A stretch of DNA of 64,000 nt from an uncultured Enterobacteriaceae bacterium (GTDB lineage Bacteria > Pseudomonadota > Gammaproteobacteria > Enterobacterales > Enterobacteriaceae): contig CAKZHC010000016.1 of assembly GCA_936920625.1 (NCBI GenBank), forward strand, positions 1-64,000, given 5' to 3'. Below are positions 55,441 to 64,000 of the stretch, piece after piece (the first letter of the stretch is position 1; the number at the start of each line of letters is the position of its first letter). The notes beneath the pieces are model-generated. The model did not search any database. It was not told where the DNA came from and was given only the letters and a program-made list of their open reading frames with translations. Both the position numbers and the translations under genes were made by a program.

Positions 55441-57108
55441 CTATTTTGAAATTTTTTTGTATTTCGGTCTTTTAGGCTGTAATGATTCGGCACCGAAGGT
55501 CCGTTTCTTGTACTCTTCATACTCGCTGAAGTTGCCCTCGAAGAATTCTACTTTCCCCTCATCCTGGTAATCGATGATATGCGTAGCGATTCGATCGAGA
55601 AACCAGCGGTCATGGGAGATAACCATGGCACAGCCTGGAAACTCCAGCAGCGCATTTTCAAGCGCCCGCAGTGTTTCAACATCAAGATCATTGGTGGGTT
55701 CGTCAAGTAATAGCAGGTTGCCGCCTGTCTGCAACAGTTTTGCCAGATGCAGACGGCCGCGCTCTCCTCCCGAGAGTTCGCCAACACGTTTATTCTGATC
55801 CGTTCCTTTAAAGTTAAAACGACCGAGCCAGGCGCGGCTTGGCATTTCAACATTGCCGATACGCAGAATATCCTGGCCACCTGAAACCTCTTCCCACACC
55901 GTTTTGCTGTTGTCCATAGCATCGCGGAACTGATCAACTGAGGCTAGACGAACTGTTTCACCAAGCTTAACGGTGCCGGCGTCTGGTTGTTCCTGGCCTG
56001 CAAGCATGCGGAAAAGTGTTGATTTCCCCGCACCGTTCGGGCCGATGATGCCAGCGATGGCCCCCTTGGGCAGTGAAAAGGTGAGATCGTCAATCAGCAG
56101 GCGATCCCCATAAGATTTCGTGAGGTGTTCGACGTGTACTACGCTCTCCCCCAGGCGCGGGCCGGGCGGGATGAAGAGTTCGTTGGTTTCGTTACGTTTT
56201 TGATATTCGGCACTATTGAGTTCCTCAAAACGCGTCAGTCTTGCCTTACCTTTAGCATGACGCCCTTTGGGCCCCTGGCGTACCCACTCCAGCTCTTTCT
56301 CAATTGACTTACGGCGTGCGGCTTCCTGAGAAGCCTCCTGCGCAAGACGCCTGGCTTTTTGCTCAAGCCAGGACGAGTAGTTACCCTCCCAAGGGATACC
56401 TTCACCGCGATCCAGTTCAAGGATCCAGCCCGCTACATTATCAAGGAAATAGCGATCATGGGTGATGGCTACGACAGTGCCTTCAAAATCATGCAGAAAG
56501 CGTTCAAGCCAGCCGACGGATTCCGCATCCAGATGGTTGGTGGGTTCATCCAGTAACAGCATATCCGGTTTTTCCAGCAGCAGCCGGCAGAGTGCTACAC
56601 GCCGGCGTTCACCACCGGAAAGTGTTGCTATTTTAGCATCCCAGTTTGGCAGACGCAGAGCATCTGCCGCGCGCTCGAGCTGACTGTTAAGATTGTGGCC
56701 ATCCTGGGCCGCAATAATCTCTTCCAGTTTGCCCTGCTCGGCGGCTAGCTTGTCGAAGTCAGCGTCAGGCTCGGCATAAAGCGCATAGACTTCGTCCAGT
56801 CGTTGCAGTGCGCCCACGAGGTCAGAGAGAGCCTCTTCAACCGACTCGCGCACGCTGTGTTCAGGATTGAGTTTCGGTTCCTGAGGCAAATAGCCGATTT
56901 TAAGCCCCGGATGCGGGCGGGCTTCGCCTTCAATGTCTTTATCAATTCCGGCCATGATGCGCAGCAGGGTGGATTTACCCGCGCCATTCAGACCCACTAC
57001 ACCAATTTTAGCGCCTGGGAAAAAACTAAGAGAGATATTTTTGAGAATATGACGTTTCGGTGGAACCACTTTACCGACACGGTTCATGCTATAAACAAAT
57101 TGAGCCAC
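55441..57108 (-). CDS. ettA: Energy-dependent translational throttle protein EttA (ABC-F)
   Basis: 555 residues (E. coli YjjK/EttA 555). Two ABC ATPase domains: Walker A GLNGAGKSTLLR with LSGGERRRVALC and LLLDEPTNHLD; second GPNGAGKSTLFR with LSGGERGRLHLA and LLLDEPTNDLD. Between them is the P-site tRNA interaction arm (EWVRQGPKGRHAKGKARL). It binds the ribosomal E site and gates entry into elongation by ADP/ATP ratio. Soluble, no membrane span. Intact. In E. coli it is also transcribed opposite to slt. Confidence 0.97.
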   Translation of the reverse strand: MAQFVYSMNRVGKVVPPKRHILKNISLSFFPGAKIGVVGLNGAGKSTLLRIMAGIDKDIEGEARPHPGLKIGYLPQEPKLNPEHSVRESVEEALSDLVGALQRLDEVYALYAEPDADFDKLAAEQGKLEEIIAAQDGHNLNSQLERAADALRLPNWDAKIATLSGGERRRVALCRLLLEKPDMLLLDEPTNHLDAESVGWLERFLHDFEGTVVAITHDRYFLDNVAGWILELDRGEGIPWEGNYSSWLEQKARRLAQEASQEAARRKSIEKELEWVRQGPKGRHAKGKARLTRFEELNSAEYQKRNETNELFIPPGPRLGESVVHVEHLTKSYGDRLLIDDLTFSLPKGAIAGIIGPNGAGKSTLFRMLAGQEQPDAGTVKLGETVRLASVDQFRDAMDNSKTVWEEVSGGQDILRIGNVEMPSRAWLGRFNFKGTDQNKRVGELSGGERGRLHLAKLLQTGGNLLLLDEPTNDLDVETLRALENALLEFPGCAMVISHDRWFLDRIATHIIDYQDEGKVEFFEGNFSEYEEYKKRTFGAESLQPKRPKYKKISK

Positions 57109-57335
57109 GATAGCCTCTTATGTGATGGAATGGGGTGAAGCCTGCCCACACGGAACGAGAATTTTAGCGGTTTTCACCCTCTAATTACAGCTGTTGCCAT
57201 GGTACACGTTAGACTAGTTTCCATCCAGGCATGTGTTTTATTGCATTGAAGTAACAATATTAATAAATAATGCTATTTATCAATGCGTTATTTTTCTACA
57301 TTGTTCTGCAATGCTGTGCAGATTGCTTCGTGTGT

Positions 57336-58107
57336 TTAATTAATAAGAGTATGCAGGGCAATGCCCTGCTCGGTTAATATTTCGCTGAGTGGTCCCGCAG
57401 GGGGGCGATCACTTATCAGAGTCTGAAATTGCGATAGTTCACCGATACGGGCTGGGAGCACTTTGCCAAATTTAGTGCTGTCAGCAACCAGATAGCTGGT
57501 AGCACAGCGCGCCAGAGCCTGATGTTTCATGGCCAGTTCGTTAACGTTATAGCAGGTCACTCCCTGCCAGGCGTCGATACCTGATGCCGAGATGAACGCT
57601 TTATTCGGGCAGAGCGTTTCCAGTAAATTGTGGCAGCCGATTGGGGTGAATGTTGTGTTTTCAGCGGAAAACTCCCCCCCATTTAACAGAACCCGGCATG
57701 CAGGCTTTTCGCTCAGTGTCAGGAATGTATTCATGGCATAACAGATGCCGGTGAAGGTAAGCGTGTCAGGTATTGCTTTAATAATAAAGGGTATCGTTGT
57801 GCCACAATCAAAAAAAAACAGTATCCCCCTGCTGGATGAAGGTGGCAGCAACGTCAGCCAGTTGCCGTTTACGGGCTACATTTTGTAATTGATGGCGGGA
57901 GATGAAAGCGTGACTTTGGTTCCAGGAGGGGTCACAAACAATATAGCCTCCAAGTAAAGCGATGCTGGTATTTGCTACGTTGAGATCGCGTCTTACGGTC
58001 ATTTCTGACACGCCAAGCAGACGTGCTGCCTGTTGTAAGTGAATTTTATTAGTTCGTTTTAGCGCCTGAATTAATCTGGCGATGCGTACTTCGCGACGTT
58101 TTTCCAT
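57336..58107 (-). pseudogene. deoR: DeoR repressor of the deo genes, frameshifted in a T tract
   Basis: From the ATG at 58107: MEKRREVRIARLIQALKR, helix-turn-helix LQQAARLLGVSEMTVRRDLN, to GDTVFF then TGA. One base over, FFDCGTTIPFIIKAIPDT and GGEFSAENTTFTPI continue to 57336. Nine T (57810-57818 on the other strand) where eight give TVFFDCGTT; corrected length is 256 (E. coli 252). DeoR binds deoxyribose-5-phosphate and represses deoCABD and nupG. In E. coli deoR maps far from deo; here it is about 8 kb away, beside ettA. As read, only the DNA-binding part would be made. Confidence 0.9.
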
Positions 58108-59511
58108 ATGTTGCCATCCAATTCGCGTTTTCGATTTGGCCAGGGCGCACAAAGCAGAAAAGATATTGAATAACATACTCCACTAAATACGCACGGGTTT
58201 ATCGAGGCTGAATCATTCCAGTTCCAGCAAGTGGTACTGATTCCCGTTATTCAGGCAGTCATGCCCCTGAATTTTCCAGCACCGCCATCCGATTAATGAT
58301 TAATTGAAAATCGTCTGAATGAGAGCAGTGCTTACATTTTCGTTACTTACGACAGACCGATAAAGTTTGAATAAAATGATATACCGGTCTACGCCTGAGA
58401 TTTTTATTAGTGTTAACAGACGTGTGAATGAAAAATGATGATCTTCAGTTTGATATGTGGTCTGATTTCAAAATTATTCTCTCCCTAAAAATGATAATGT
58501 GCAGCGAAGATAATCTGCTGGCATTATTATTTGCTAATGTTATTAATACCTGTTTCTGCATCGTGTTTTTGAACATGGCTTATGATAGACGGGATATCGT
58601 GAGTTGTATAGCTATTCGTTGGATACAAAGAGCGTTGTCAATAAAGAATAGTTTTTTAGGGCGCAAGTTATAGTCTGTTTTTTCCGCCATTAACAGCAGG
58701 ATAACATAGTGGTTTTCTAATTTTTTTAAATAAAAACTAATGTAATGCAGCACTATTAACTTTAACCAGAATATAGGATAACAGTCAATCAGTCGTTAAC
58801 CAGTTTATTATTCTAATATTAGTGGAAATTTCAGGTAGCATGTTTTTTAGTAAAGCTAGTAAGGGTTGCCGGGGATGATGCGACTAGTGGAAGCTAAATT
58901 GATTTAATTTTGGGTGTTGATACTGTGATATCGTGTGATTATTTCTTTAGTCAAATTTATAAATTTAATTATAAAACTATTTATTATCTGACCGGTCATA
59001 TATTACGAAGGGTTAATGAAGCAAGAGTCAGTCTGGTGTTATCTTCAGGAAACAGAATGCCAGAAGACCAGTATCTCTTCGTTGTATTTAATGTACTGTT
59101 TAGATAAAAGGCGCGATGCTATAAGAGATTAATTTTTTATTTTACAGTATTGAAAATTGCTTTCAGCAGATAAAGCCGGTGATAACGGATGCTGAAGTAA
59201 TACCTGCGCCACAGGCAATGCATGATAGTCCCTCTTCAGACATTATCTGGCGGGAATGGTAATGAAGTCTCTTCTCCGGGTAAGACAAAAAGTAGGGAAA
59301 TTGCTGTCATGCTATGGCCGAAATAGCTTACTTATTGACTCAGAAACACAGATGCTTGCTATCAGACGTTTGCTATGTATCAATATAAAGACAGCGCTAT
59401 TAATAAAAAATCTGATGGCCAACCTAGCGTCAGCACATCGGTTCGGTTTAGCATGGAAGCCAAATAAACATTCAACAGCAATAATTCAGACACCTTTGGG
59501 AGAATGTTACA
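58108..59511. other. Long AT-rich spacer between deoR and slt
   Basis: About 1.4 kb. Frames of 60-87 codons (58428-58673, 58910-59107, 59256-59519) show no family resemblance and poor ribosome sites. No tRNA, IS or repeat was recognised. Probably decayed DNA left after rearrangement. Confidence 0.45.
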
Positions 59512-61428
59512 GTGGATAAATGGCGGTGGTATGTAGCTGGCGCAGGCATGATGATGTTAAATCTGGCCCATGCTGACTCACTGCAGCAGCAGCGGGGGCG
59601 TTATCAGCAGATCGAGCAGGCTTTCGGGAATAATCAAATGGACAAAGTTAAACAACTTATGCCAGCGTTACAGGATTATCCTCTGTATCCTTACTTACAA
59701 TATCAGTTGCTGACACAGAATCTGCAAAATGCCACTGTGCCCGCAGTGCGCGAATTCATCAAAAATTATCGTCAGTTGCCGGTTGTTACTACACTTGATG
59801 ACCGTTTTGTCAGTGAGCTGGCACGTCGTGAAGACTGGCAGGGGTTGCTGAAATTTAGTCCACAAGAGCCCGCAATGGTAGCTGCCCGTTGCAACTGGCA
59901 TTATGCTCAGTGGGCCACCGGCAAACAGCAGGCTGCTTATCAGGGTGCAGAGGCTATCTGGCTGCGCGGAAGCTCGCTGCCTGCTGACTGTGACAAACTA
60001 TTTTTAGTCTGGCAGGCAGCAGGCCACCAGACAGCGTTTATTACGCTTGAGCGTATACGACTTGCGATGAAAGCGGACAACCGCAGGCTGATAAGCTATC
60101 TGGTTAAACAGTTACCGGAAAATTATCAGACTACGGCAAAAGCCATCACAGCGTTGCAGAACAATCCCGCTACAATTGGAAACTTTGTCCGTCAAATGGC
60201 GCCCACTGATTTTACACGTCGGGCTACTCTGTGGGCATTAAAGCGTCTTGTTCGCCAGGATCCACAGACCGCCAGGCAGGTAATCGATTCAGCTGGACAA
60301 TCGCAACAGATGAGCGCGGCGCAAATCAGAGAGATGAAAGAGATTGTTGCCGCGAATCTGATGTCAGCAGATACCACCGTACAGGAGGCCCAGTGGCGTG
60401 ATAGTGTCATCATGGAGAGCCATAATACAGCCCTTATCGAACAGCGCGTGCGTTTAGCTTTGGCTGCCCATGATCGTCGAGGGCTGGGCATCTGGCTGGC
60501 ACGATTGCCAAATGACGCGAAAAATAAAGATGAGTGGCTCTACTGGCAGGCTGACCTGCTGCTTGAACAGGGGCATGAAAAAGAAGGTAAAGCACGATTA
60601 CGTCGTTTGATGGCCGGAAGGGGTTTTTATCCGATGGTAGCGGCACAACGACTGGGTGAGTCTTTTCCACTCATAATTGATCAGGTAGCAACGGTAAAAA
60701 CCGCTTTGACTCAGGAACCAGCCCTCAAACGTATCACTGAGCTGATGTACTGGGGAATGGATAACCTTGCTCGCAGTGAATGGACGGCACTCATTCAGAA
60801 AAAAACAAGAACTCAGCAGCAGGAGCTTGCAAATCATGCGCTTAAGCAGGGCTGGTGGGATCTGAGTGTTCAGGCCACTATCACGGCAAAGTTATGGAAC
60901 CATCTTGAGCAACGATTCCCACTCGCCTGGCAGGATATGTTCGCGCGTTACACCAGTAATAAATCTATTCCGCAGAGTTTTGCGATGGCTATTGCCCGTC
61001 AGGAGAGCGGCTGGAACCCTAAAGTGTGCTCACCTGTGGGTGCATGTGGTCTGATGCAGGTTATGCCGGCAACGGCAAAATATACTGCTAAACTGTATAA
61101 ATTATCAGGATACAACAAAAGCAGCCAGCTGCTTGATGTGCAGACTAATATTGAAATTGGAACGCACTATCTGGAGTACGTCTATCAACAATTTAATCAT
61201 AATCGCATTTATGCAGCTGCAGCTTATAATGCCGGACCGCACAGGTTAAAGCGCTGGCAACAGTCCAGTGCCGGACGACTTGATCCTGTTGCGTTTATTG
61301 AAACCATTCCATTTCTCGAGACACGGGCATACGTAAAGAATGTGCTGGCTTATGACGCCTATTATCGCCATTTTTTAAACCAGCCAGCCGTGATCTTTTA
61401 TCCCGATGAGTGGCAGCTTCACTACTGA
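59512..61428 (+). CDS. slt: Soluble lytic murein transglycosylase Slt70
   Basis: 638 residues from GTG at 59512 (E. coli 645). Signal peptide ending LAHA. A long superhelical alpha domain (U and L) forms the ring (EWLYWQADLLLEQGHEKEGKARLRRL). The C-terminal lysozyme-like domain is intact: SFAMAIARQESGWNPK with catalytic Glu, GACGLMQVMPATA, and AAAAYNAGPHRLKRW. It cleaves glycan strands to 1,6-anhydro ends in the periplasm. TTGGGAGAATG precedes the GTG. trpR follows after 50 bases, as in E. coli. Confidence 0.95.
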   Translation: MDKWRWYVAGAGMMMLNLAHADSLQQQRGRYQQIEQAFGNNQMDKVKQLMPALQDYPLYPYLQYQLLTQNLQNATVPAVREFIKNYRQLPVVTTLDDRFVSELARREDWQGLLKFSPQEPAMVAARCNWHYAQWATGKQQAAYQGAEAIWLRGSSLPADCDKLFLVWQAAGHQTAFITLERIRLAMKADNRRLISYLVKQLPENYQTTAKAITALQNNPATIGNFVRQMAPTDFTRRATLWALKRLVRQDPQTARQVIDSAGQSQQMSAAQIREMKEIVAANLMSADTTVQEAQWRDSVIMESHNTALIEQRVRLALAAHDRRGLGIWLARLPNDAKNKDEWLYWQADLLLEQGHEKEGKARLRRLMAGRGFYPMVAAQRLGESFPLIIDQVATVKTALTQEPALKRITELMYWGMDNLARSEWTALIQKKTRTQQQELANHALKQGWWDLSVQATITAKLWNHLEQRFPLAWQDMFARYTSNKSIPQSFAMAIARQESGWNPKVCSPVGACGLMQVMPATAKYTAKLYKLSGYNKSSQLLDVQTNIEIGTHYLEYVYQQFNHNRIYAAAAYNAGPHRLKRWQQSSAGRLDPVAFIETIPFLETRAYVKNVLAYDAYYRHFLNQPAVIFYPDEWQLHY

Positions 61429-61478
61429 CTGATGAACATGTGATAAGTTAGTTTACTGACTGATAAATAAGGTTATAT

Positions 61479-61817
61479 ATGATGGTAAAGCATTCAGATA
61501 TTTCTGCCACGGATGAGTCGCGAGAGATAAACTGGCAACGTTTTGTCGCAATATTATTAACTGCCAAAGATAAAGATCTTCATCTGGCACTTTTAGAATT
61601 AATGCTGACGCCGGATGAGCGGGAAGCATTGGGAACACGCTTGCGTATTATTGAAGAGCTGATGCGCAGGCAAATGAGCCAGCGCGAGCTTAAGAGTGAA
61701 CTTGGCGTGGGGGTTGCGACGATTACTCGTGGTTCTAATAGTTTGAAGAGTGCACCAAAAAAATTAACCGAATGGCTCAGGGCGCAATTATTCAGCCAGG
61801 ATTGCGCGACAGAGTAG
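61479..61817 (+). CDS. trpR: Trp operon repressor
   Basis: 112 residues (E. coli 108). Core [40 protein letters not shown] with helix-turn-helix, and [18 protein letters not shown]; tryptophan-contacting Arg and Thr positions are kept. Represses trp, aroH and its own gene when bound to tryptophan. Either the ATG at 61479 or the next codon ATG may serve. yjjX, next in E. coli, is absent. Confidence 0.94.
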   Translation: MMVKHSDISATDESREINWQRFVAILLTAKDKDLHLALLELMLTPDEREALGTRLRIIEELMRRQMSQRELKSELGVGVATITRGSNSLKSAPKKLTEWLRAQLFSQDCATE

Positions 61818-62091
61818 AGTGCGATATCGGAGATGCACCGGTGTTGTAGTTTGGCAGTGCAGGCTGGAATGGCTGAGTCCGCGCGTCGTTAAACGTATTT
61901 GCAGAGTCTTGTGCTGGCTGAGCCATTGGTATCCAGTTCTTTATTTACACAGAATACCCATAATCTTAAATACATCGTTAAGTCCTTAATATATTGTTTT
62001 TAATTTTGCTGGATTGCAAGTTCTTAGAATGACATAGTAGTTCATGTCATAAATCCTTCATAAAAGCGTGTTTCAGCATGATGAAAAAATT
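61818..62091. other. Spacer replacing yjjX
   Basis: No gene. Contains the presumed gpmB promoter; the gpmB ribosome site is weak. Confidence 0.4.
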
Positions 62092-62739
62092 ATGTTAAAG
62101 GTTTACCTTGTGCGGCATGGAGAAACACTATGGAATGTGCAGGGACGTCTTCAGGGGCAATCAGATAGTCCGCTTACGAATCAGGGTGAGCTTCAGGCCC
62201 ATCAGGTTGCCGCACGCGTTAAATCATTCGGAATAACACATATTATCTCCAGTGATTTAGGACGAGCGCTCAAAACCGCAGATATTATTGCTGATGTCTG
62301 CGCTTGTAAGGTACAGCAGGATCCGCGTTTGCGGGAGCTGGATATGGGTGTACTGGAGGAGCGCTTGATCTATTCGCTAACCGTCCAGGAGGAGGGATGG
62401 CGCAAAGCACTGGTCGACGGGACTAAAGGCGGGTGTATTCCGGGCGGAGAGACGATGGATAAACTGGCAGCTCGTATGCATGAGGCACTGAATGCATGCA
62501 GAAGATTACCGGCAGACAGTTGCCCGTTGCTGGTAAGTCATGGGCTGGCGCTGGGGGTCTTAATTGGAACACTGCTTGGATTATCTCCTTCGTCGGAGCG
62601 CCGCTTGCGTTTGCGCAACGGTTCTTTGTCACGCATCGATTACCAGCAAAGTGCCTGGCTGGCACCCGGCTGGGCAGTAGAGATGGCGGGGGACATTTCT
62701 CATCTGACCTCAGGTCCCCGGATGTCAGAAAGTCAATAA
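62092..62739 (+). CDS. gpmB: Phosphatase of the histidine phosphatase family GpmB
   Basis: 215 residues from the ATG at 62092, the E. coli length. YLVRHGETLWN (phospho-His), ISSDLGRALKTADII, DMGVLEERLI and LLVSHGLALGVLIG (second His) are complete. Annotated as phosphoglycerate mutase 2, but the E. coli protein behaves as a broad phosphatase. Ends two bases from the end of rob (convergent). Confidence 0.93.
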   Translation: MLKVYLVRHGETLWNVQGRLQGQSDSPLTNQGELQAHQVAARVKSFGITHIISSDLGRALKTADIIADVCACKVQQDPRLRELDMGVLEERLIYSLTVQEEGWRKALVDGTKGGCIPGGETMDKLAARMHEALNACRRLPADSCPLLVSHGLALGVLIGTLLGLSPSSERRLRLRNGSLSRIDYQQSAWLAPGWAVEMAGDISHLTSGPRMSESQ

Positions 62740-62741
62740 AG

Positions 62742-63659
62742 TTAGTCATTAACGGTACTTTTGGTCTTGTCAGTTTCCACTTGTTGCGGTAGCCCCCCGA
62801 TAGGAATTAAATATTCGCAATGTATCTCTTCAGATGGGTCACACTGCTTTTTACCGTCCTGAATATAAAAGCGTTCAATGTCCTGACCAGAGCGTCGTGT
62901 CAGCCCGAGTGTTGGCATACAGGTTCCGTAGAGCATCACAATGAAATCCTGTAACGCGCCGGGTGGGCCGTAGTAATTGAACAGAACGTAATCCCCTCCT
63001 TCAATCTGCAAGGTCTGCTTGTGCTGATGGGCCGGGAAGCTCTGATCGATGTGTACTGCAGTGGTGTAGGAAACCTCCTGCTCATCGTCCTTATCCCGGC
63101 TGGGCCTGACCTGGCGCAGCCCATATAGCACGGAAGGTAAGGTTTCCGTTTCATTAAGAAACTGTTGCCAGAGATAAAATCGCATGTCATCGCGTTCAGG
63201 TGAAATCCGTTCAAGCTTGCAGGAGTAGCTCTGCGTCTGGCCAGTCAGTAAGAGGTCAGGTAACTTGACATATACTGCTTCGGGTATCATGAACTCATCA
63301 AGACGAATAGGCGGGCGTAGTCCAAATGAGTTCCAGTCACATGCCCGGCGATACCAGGCGGGTGTCTGGTTAAACTGTTTTTTGAATGCACGAGTAAAAG
63401 TTTGTTGTGAATCGAAGCGGTATTGCAGAGCAATATCCAGAATTGGCCTGCTGGTCATGCGTAGTGCTACGGCAGCTTTTGACAATCGCCGGGCCCGGAT
63501 ATAGGCTCCGATAGCATCCCCTGTAACATTTTTGAACATCCTTTGCAAATGCCATTTAGAATAGCCTGCTTTAACTGCCACATTGTCAAGAGATAAAGGT
63601 AAATCTAAGTGGCTCTCCAGCCATACAAGCAAATCACGAATGATACCAGCCTGGTCCAT
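62742..63659 (-). CDS. rob: Right origin-binding protein Rob, AraC-type activator
   Basis: 305 residues (E. coli 289). N-terminal AraC/XylS DNA-binding domain nearly identical to E. coli: MDQAGIIRDLLVWLESHLD, AGYSKWHLQRMFKNVTGDAI, IALQYRFDSQQTFTRAFKKQF. The C-terminal GyrI-like ligand domain (DKDDEQEVSYTTAV, GGDYVLFNYYGPPGAL) is kept; the last ~15 residues (PQQVETDKTKSTVND) are extra. It activates marA/soxS-type stress genes. soxRS is missing from its usual place in this window, so Rob may carry more of that regulon. Confidence 0.96.
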   Translation of the reverse strand: MDQAGIIRDLLVWLESHLDLPLSLDNVAVKAGYSKWHLQRMFKNVTGDAIGAYIRARRLSKAAVALRMTSRPILDIALQYRFDSQQTFTRAFKKQFNQTPAWYRRACDWNSFGLRPPIRLDEFMIPEAVYVKLPDLLLTGQTQSYSCKLERISPERDDMRFYLWQQFLNETETLPSVLYGLRQVRPSRDKDDEQEVSYTTAVHIDQSFPAHQHKQTLQIEGGDYVLFNYYGPPGALQDFIVMLYGTCMPTLGLTRRSGQDIERFYIQDGKKQCDPSEEIHCEYLIPIGGLPQQVETDKTKSTVND

Positions 63660-64000
63660 AAATCGTCCTCAACTTTCTGATTTAGCGTGTTCTGATACAA
63701 ACATGTGAAAGTAATAAATGGTCCTGAATTCAGAACACTTCCCGCGGTGAGTATGCCGTAATATGTTTTTTCATGCCAGTCACTTCGTACAAATTTAGTC
63801 AATATGTAAATAAATACTGACAACATATGGTTATTTTTCTGATAAAAAATCATAATACCATGCAAAACGAGTTAAAGTTAGTTAATCGCTATCACAGTGA
63901 TATGCCCAGACGTTTTGCATGGGGGGGGGGGTGACTGGCTTTGTTAACACCGAGCCTAAACGGCTGAGGTCAGATCATAAAATCGTGGCAGAAGCCTTTG
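63660..64000. other. Upstream region of rob with an 11-G tract
   Basis: No gene recognised up to the window end. Eleven consecutive G at 63921-63931 follow TTTTGCAT. creA, expected after rob in E. coli, is not visible in the remaining bases. Confidence 0.5.

Noticed and set aside
58428..59519. Several 60-87-codon frames before slt
   Set aside because: AT-rich, no ribosome sites, no family features; treated as non-coding.

Overview
The window is a chromosomal segment of an enterobacterium (Enterobacterales; an Erwinia-, Pantoea- or Sodalis-like lineage is my inference). Its backbone follows two stretches of the Escherichia coli map. On the left is the yjcB-ghxP-yjcE-acs neighbourhood, without pdeC, soxR/soxS, actP or yjcH. 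On the right is the rsmC-holD-rimI-prfC-osmY-ytjA-yjjV-deoCABD-serB-radA-nadR-ettA-slt-trpR-gpmB-rob stretch near 99 min, without yjjG, yjjU, lplA, ytjB and yjjX. Long spacers, missing genes and many genes with one lesion suggest a genome under reduction, as in a recent insect symbiont. Broken host genes are the TupA-like ATP-grasp gene, ghxP, sbmA, ytjA, deoA, nadR and deoR. Several lesions are one-base changes in homopolymers and could be assembly errors. The amber codons, an internal deletion and an octamer expansion are harder to explain that way.

Layout: 0.4-2.6 kb holds an AT-rich surface-glycan remnant (Wzx-like flippase, broken ATP-grasp gene). 2.7-12.4 kb holds yjcB, ghxP, yjcE, a tandem pair of yfaZ-like porin genes, acs and sbmA. 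13.26-36.87 kb is an integrated P2/186/HP1-type element between 39-bp repeats of a tRNA-Ile2(CAU) 3' end. 37.1-63.7 kb is the rsmC-to-rob backbone, interrupted by an AT-rich glycosyltransferase island, an orphan peptidoglycan-binding protein gene and deoR placed beside ettA.

The prophage is the main accessory feature. It keeps the integrase (broken by expansion of an 8-bp repeat), a 186-type CI repressor, a Cox/Apl-like gene, the gpA rolling-circle replication protein, a small gene behind a perfect LexA box, an Ogr-like late activator, and an almost complete contractile-tail module. The tail module has a completion protein, sheath, tube, a chaperone with a -1 frameshift signal, tape measure, baseplate W/J/I, an array of tail-fibre cassettes, and a hub/spike. 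A lysis set (M15 endolysin, nested Rz/Rz1) lies inside the tail operon. No terminase, portal, scaffold, capsid or head-completion gene is visible. It is either a decayed prophage or a tail-only particle (tailocin) locus that has since taken lesions in tape measure, J, a fibre and a baseplate gene. A full hok/mok/sok type I toxin-antitoxin locus sits in an AT-rich strip between the spike gene and the right attachment site.

On the right, deoC, deoB and deoD are intact while deoA and deoR are broken, so thymidine phosphorolysis and its repressor look lost while purine nucleoside phosphorolysis and deoxyribose-phosphate cleavage remain possible. Octamer repeats (integrase and 50.5 kb), a 13-bp repeat (20.3 kb) and long G tracts point to repeat instability as a local mutational theme.
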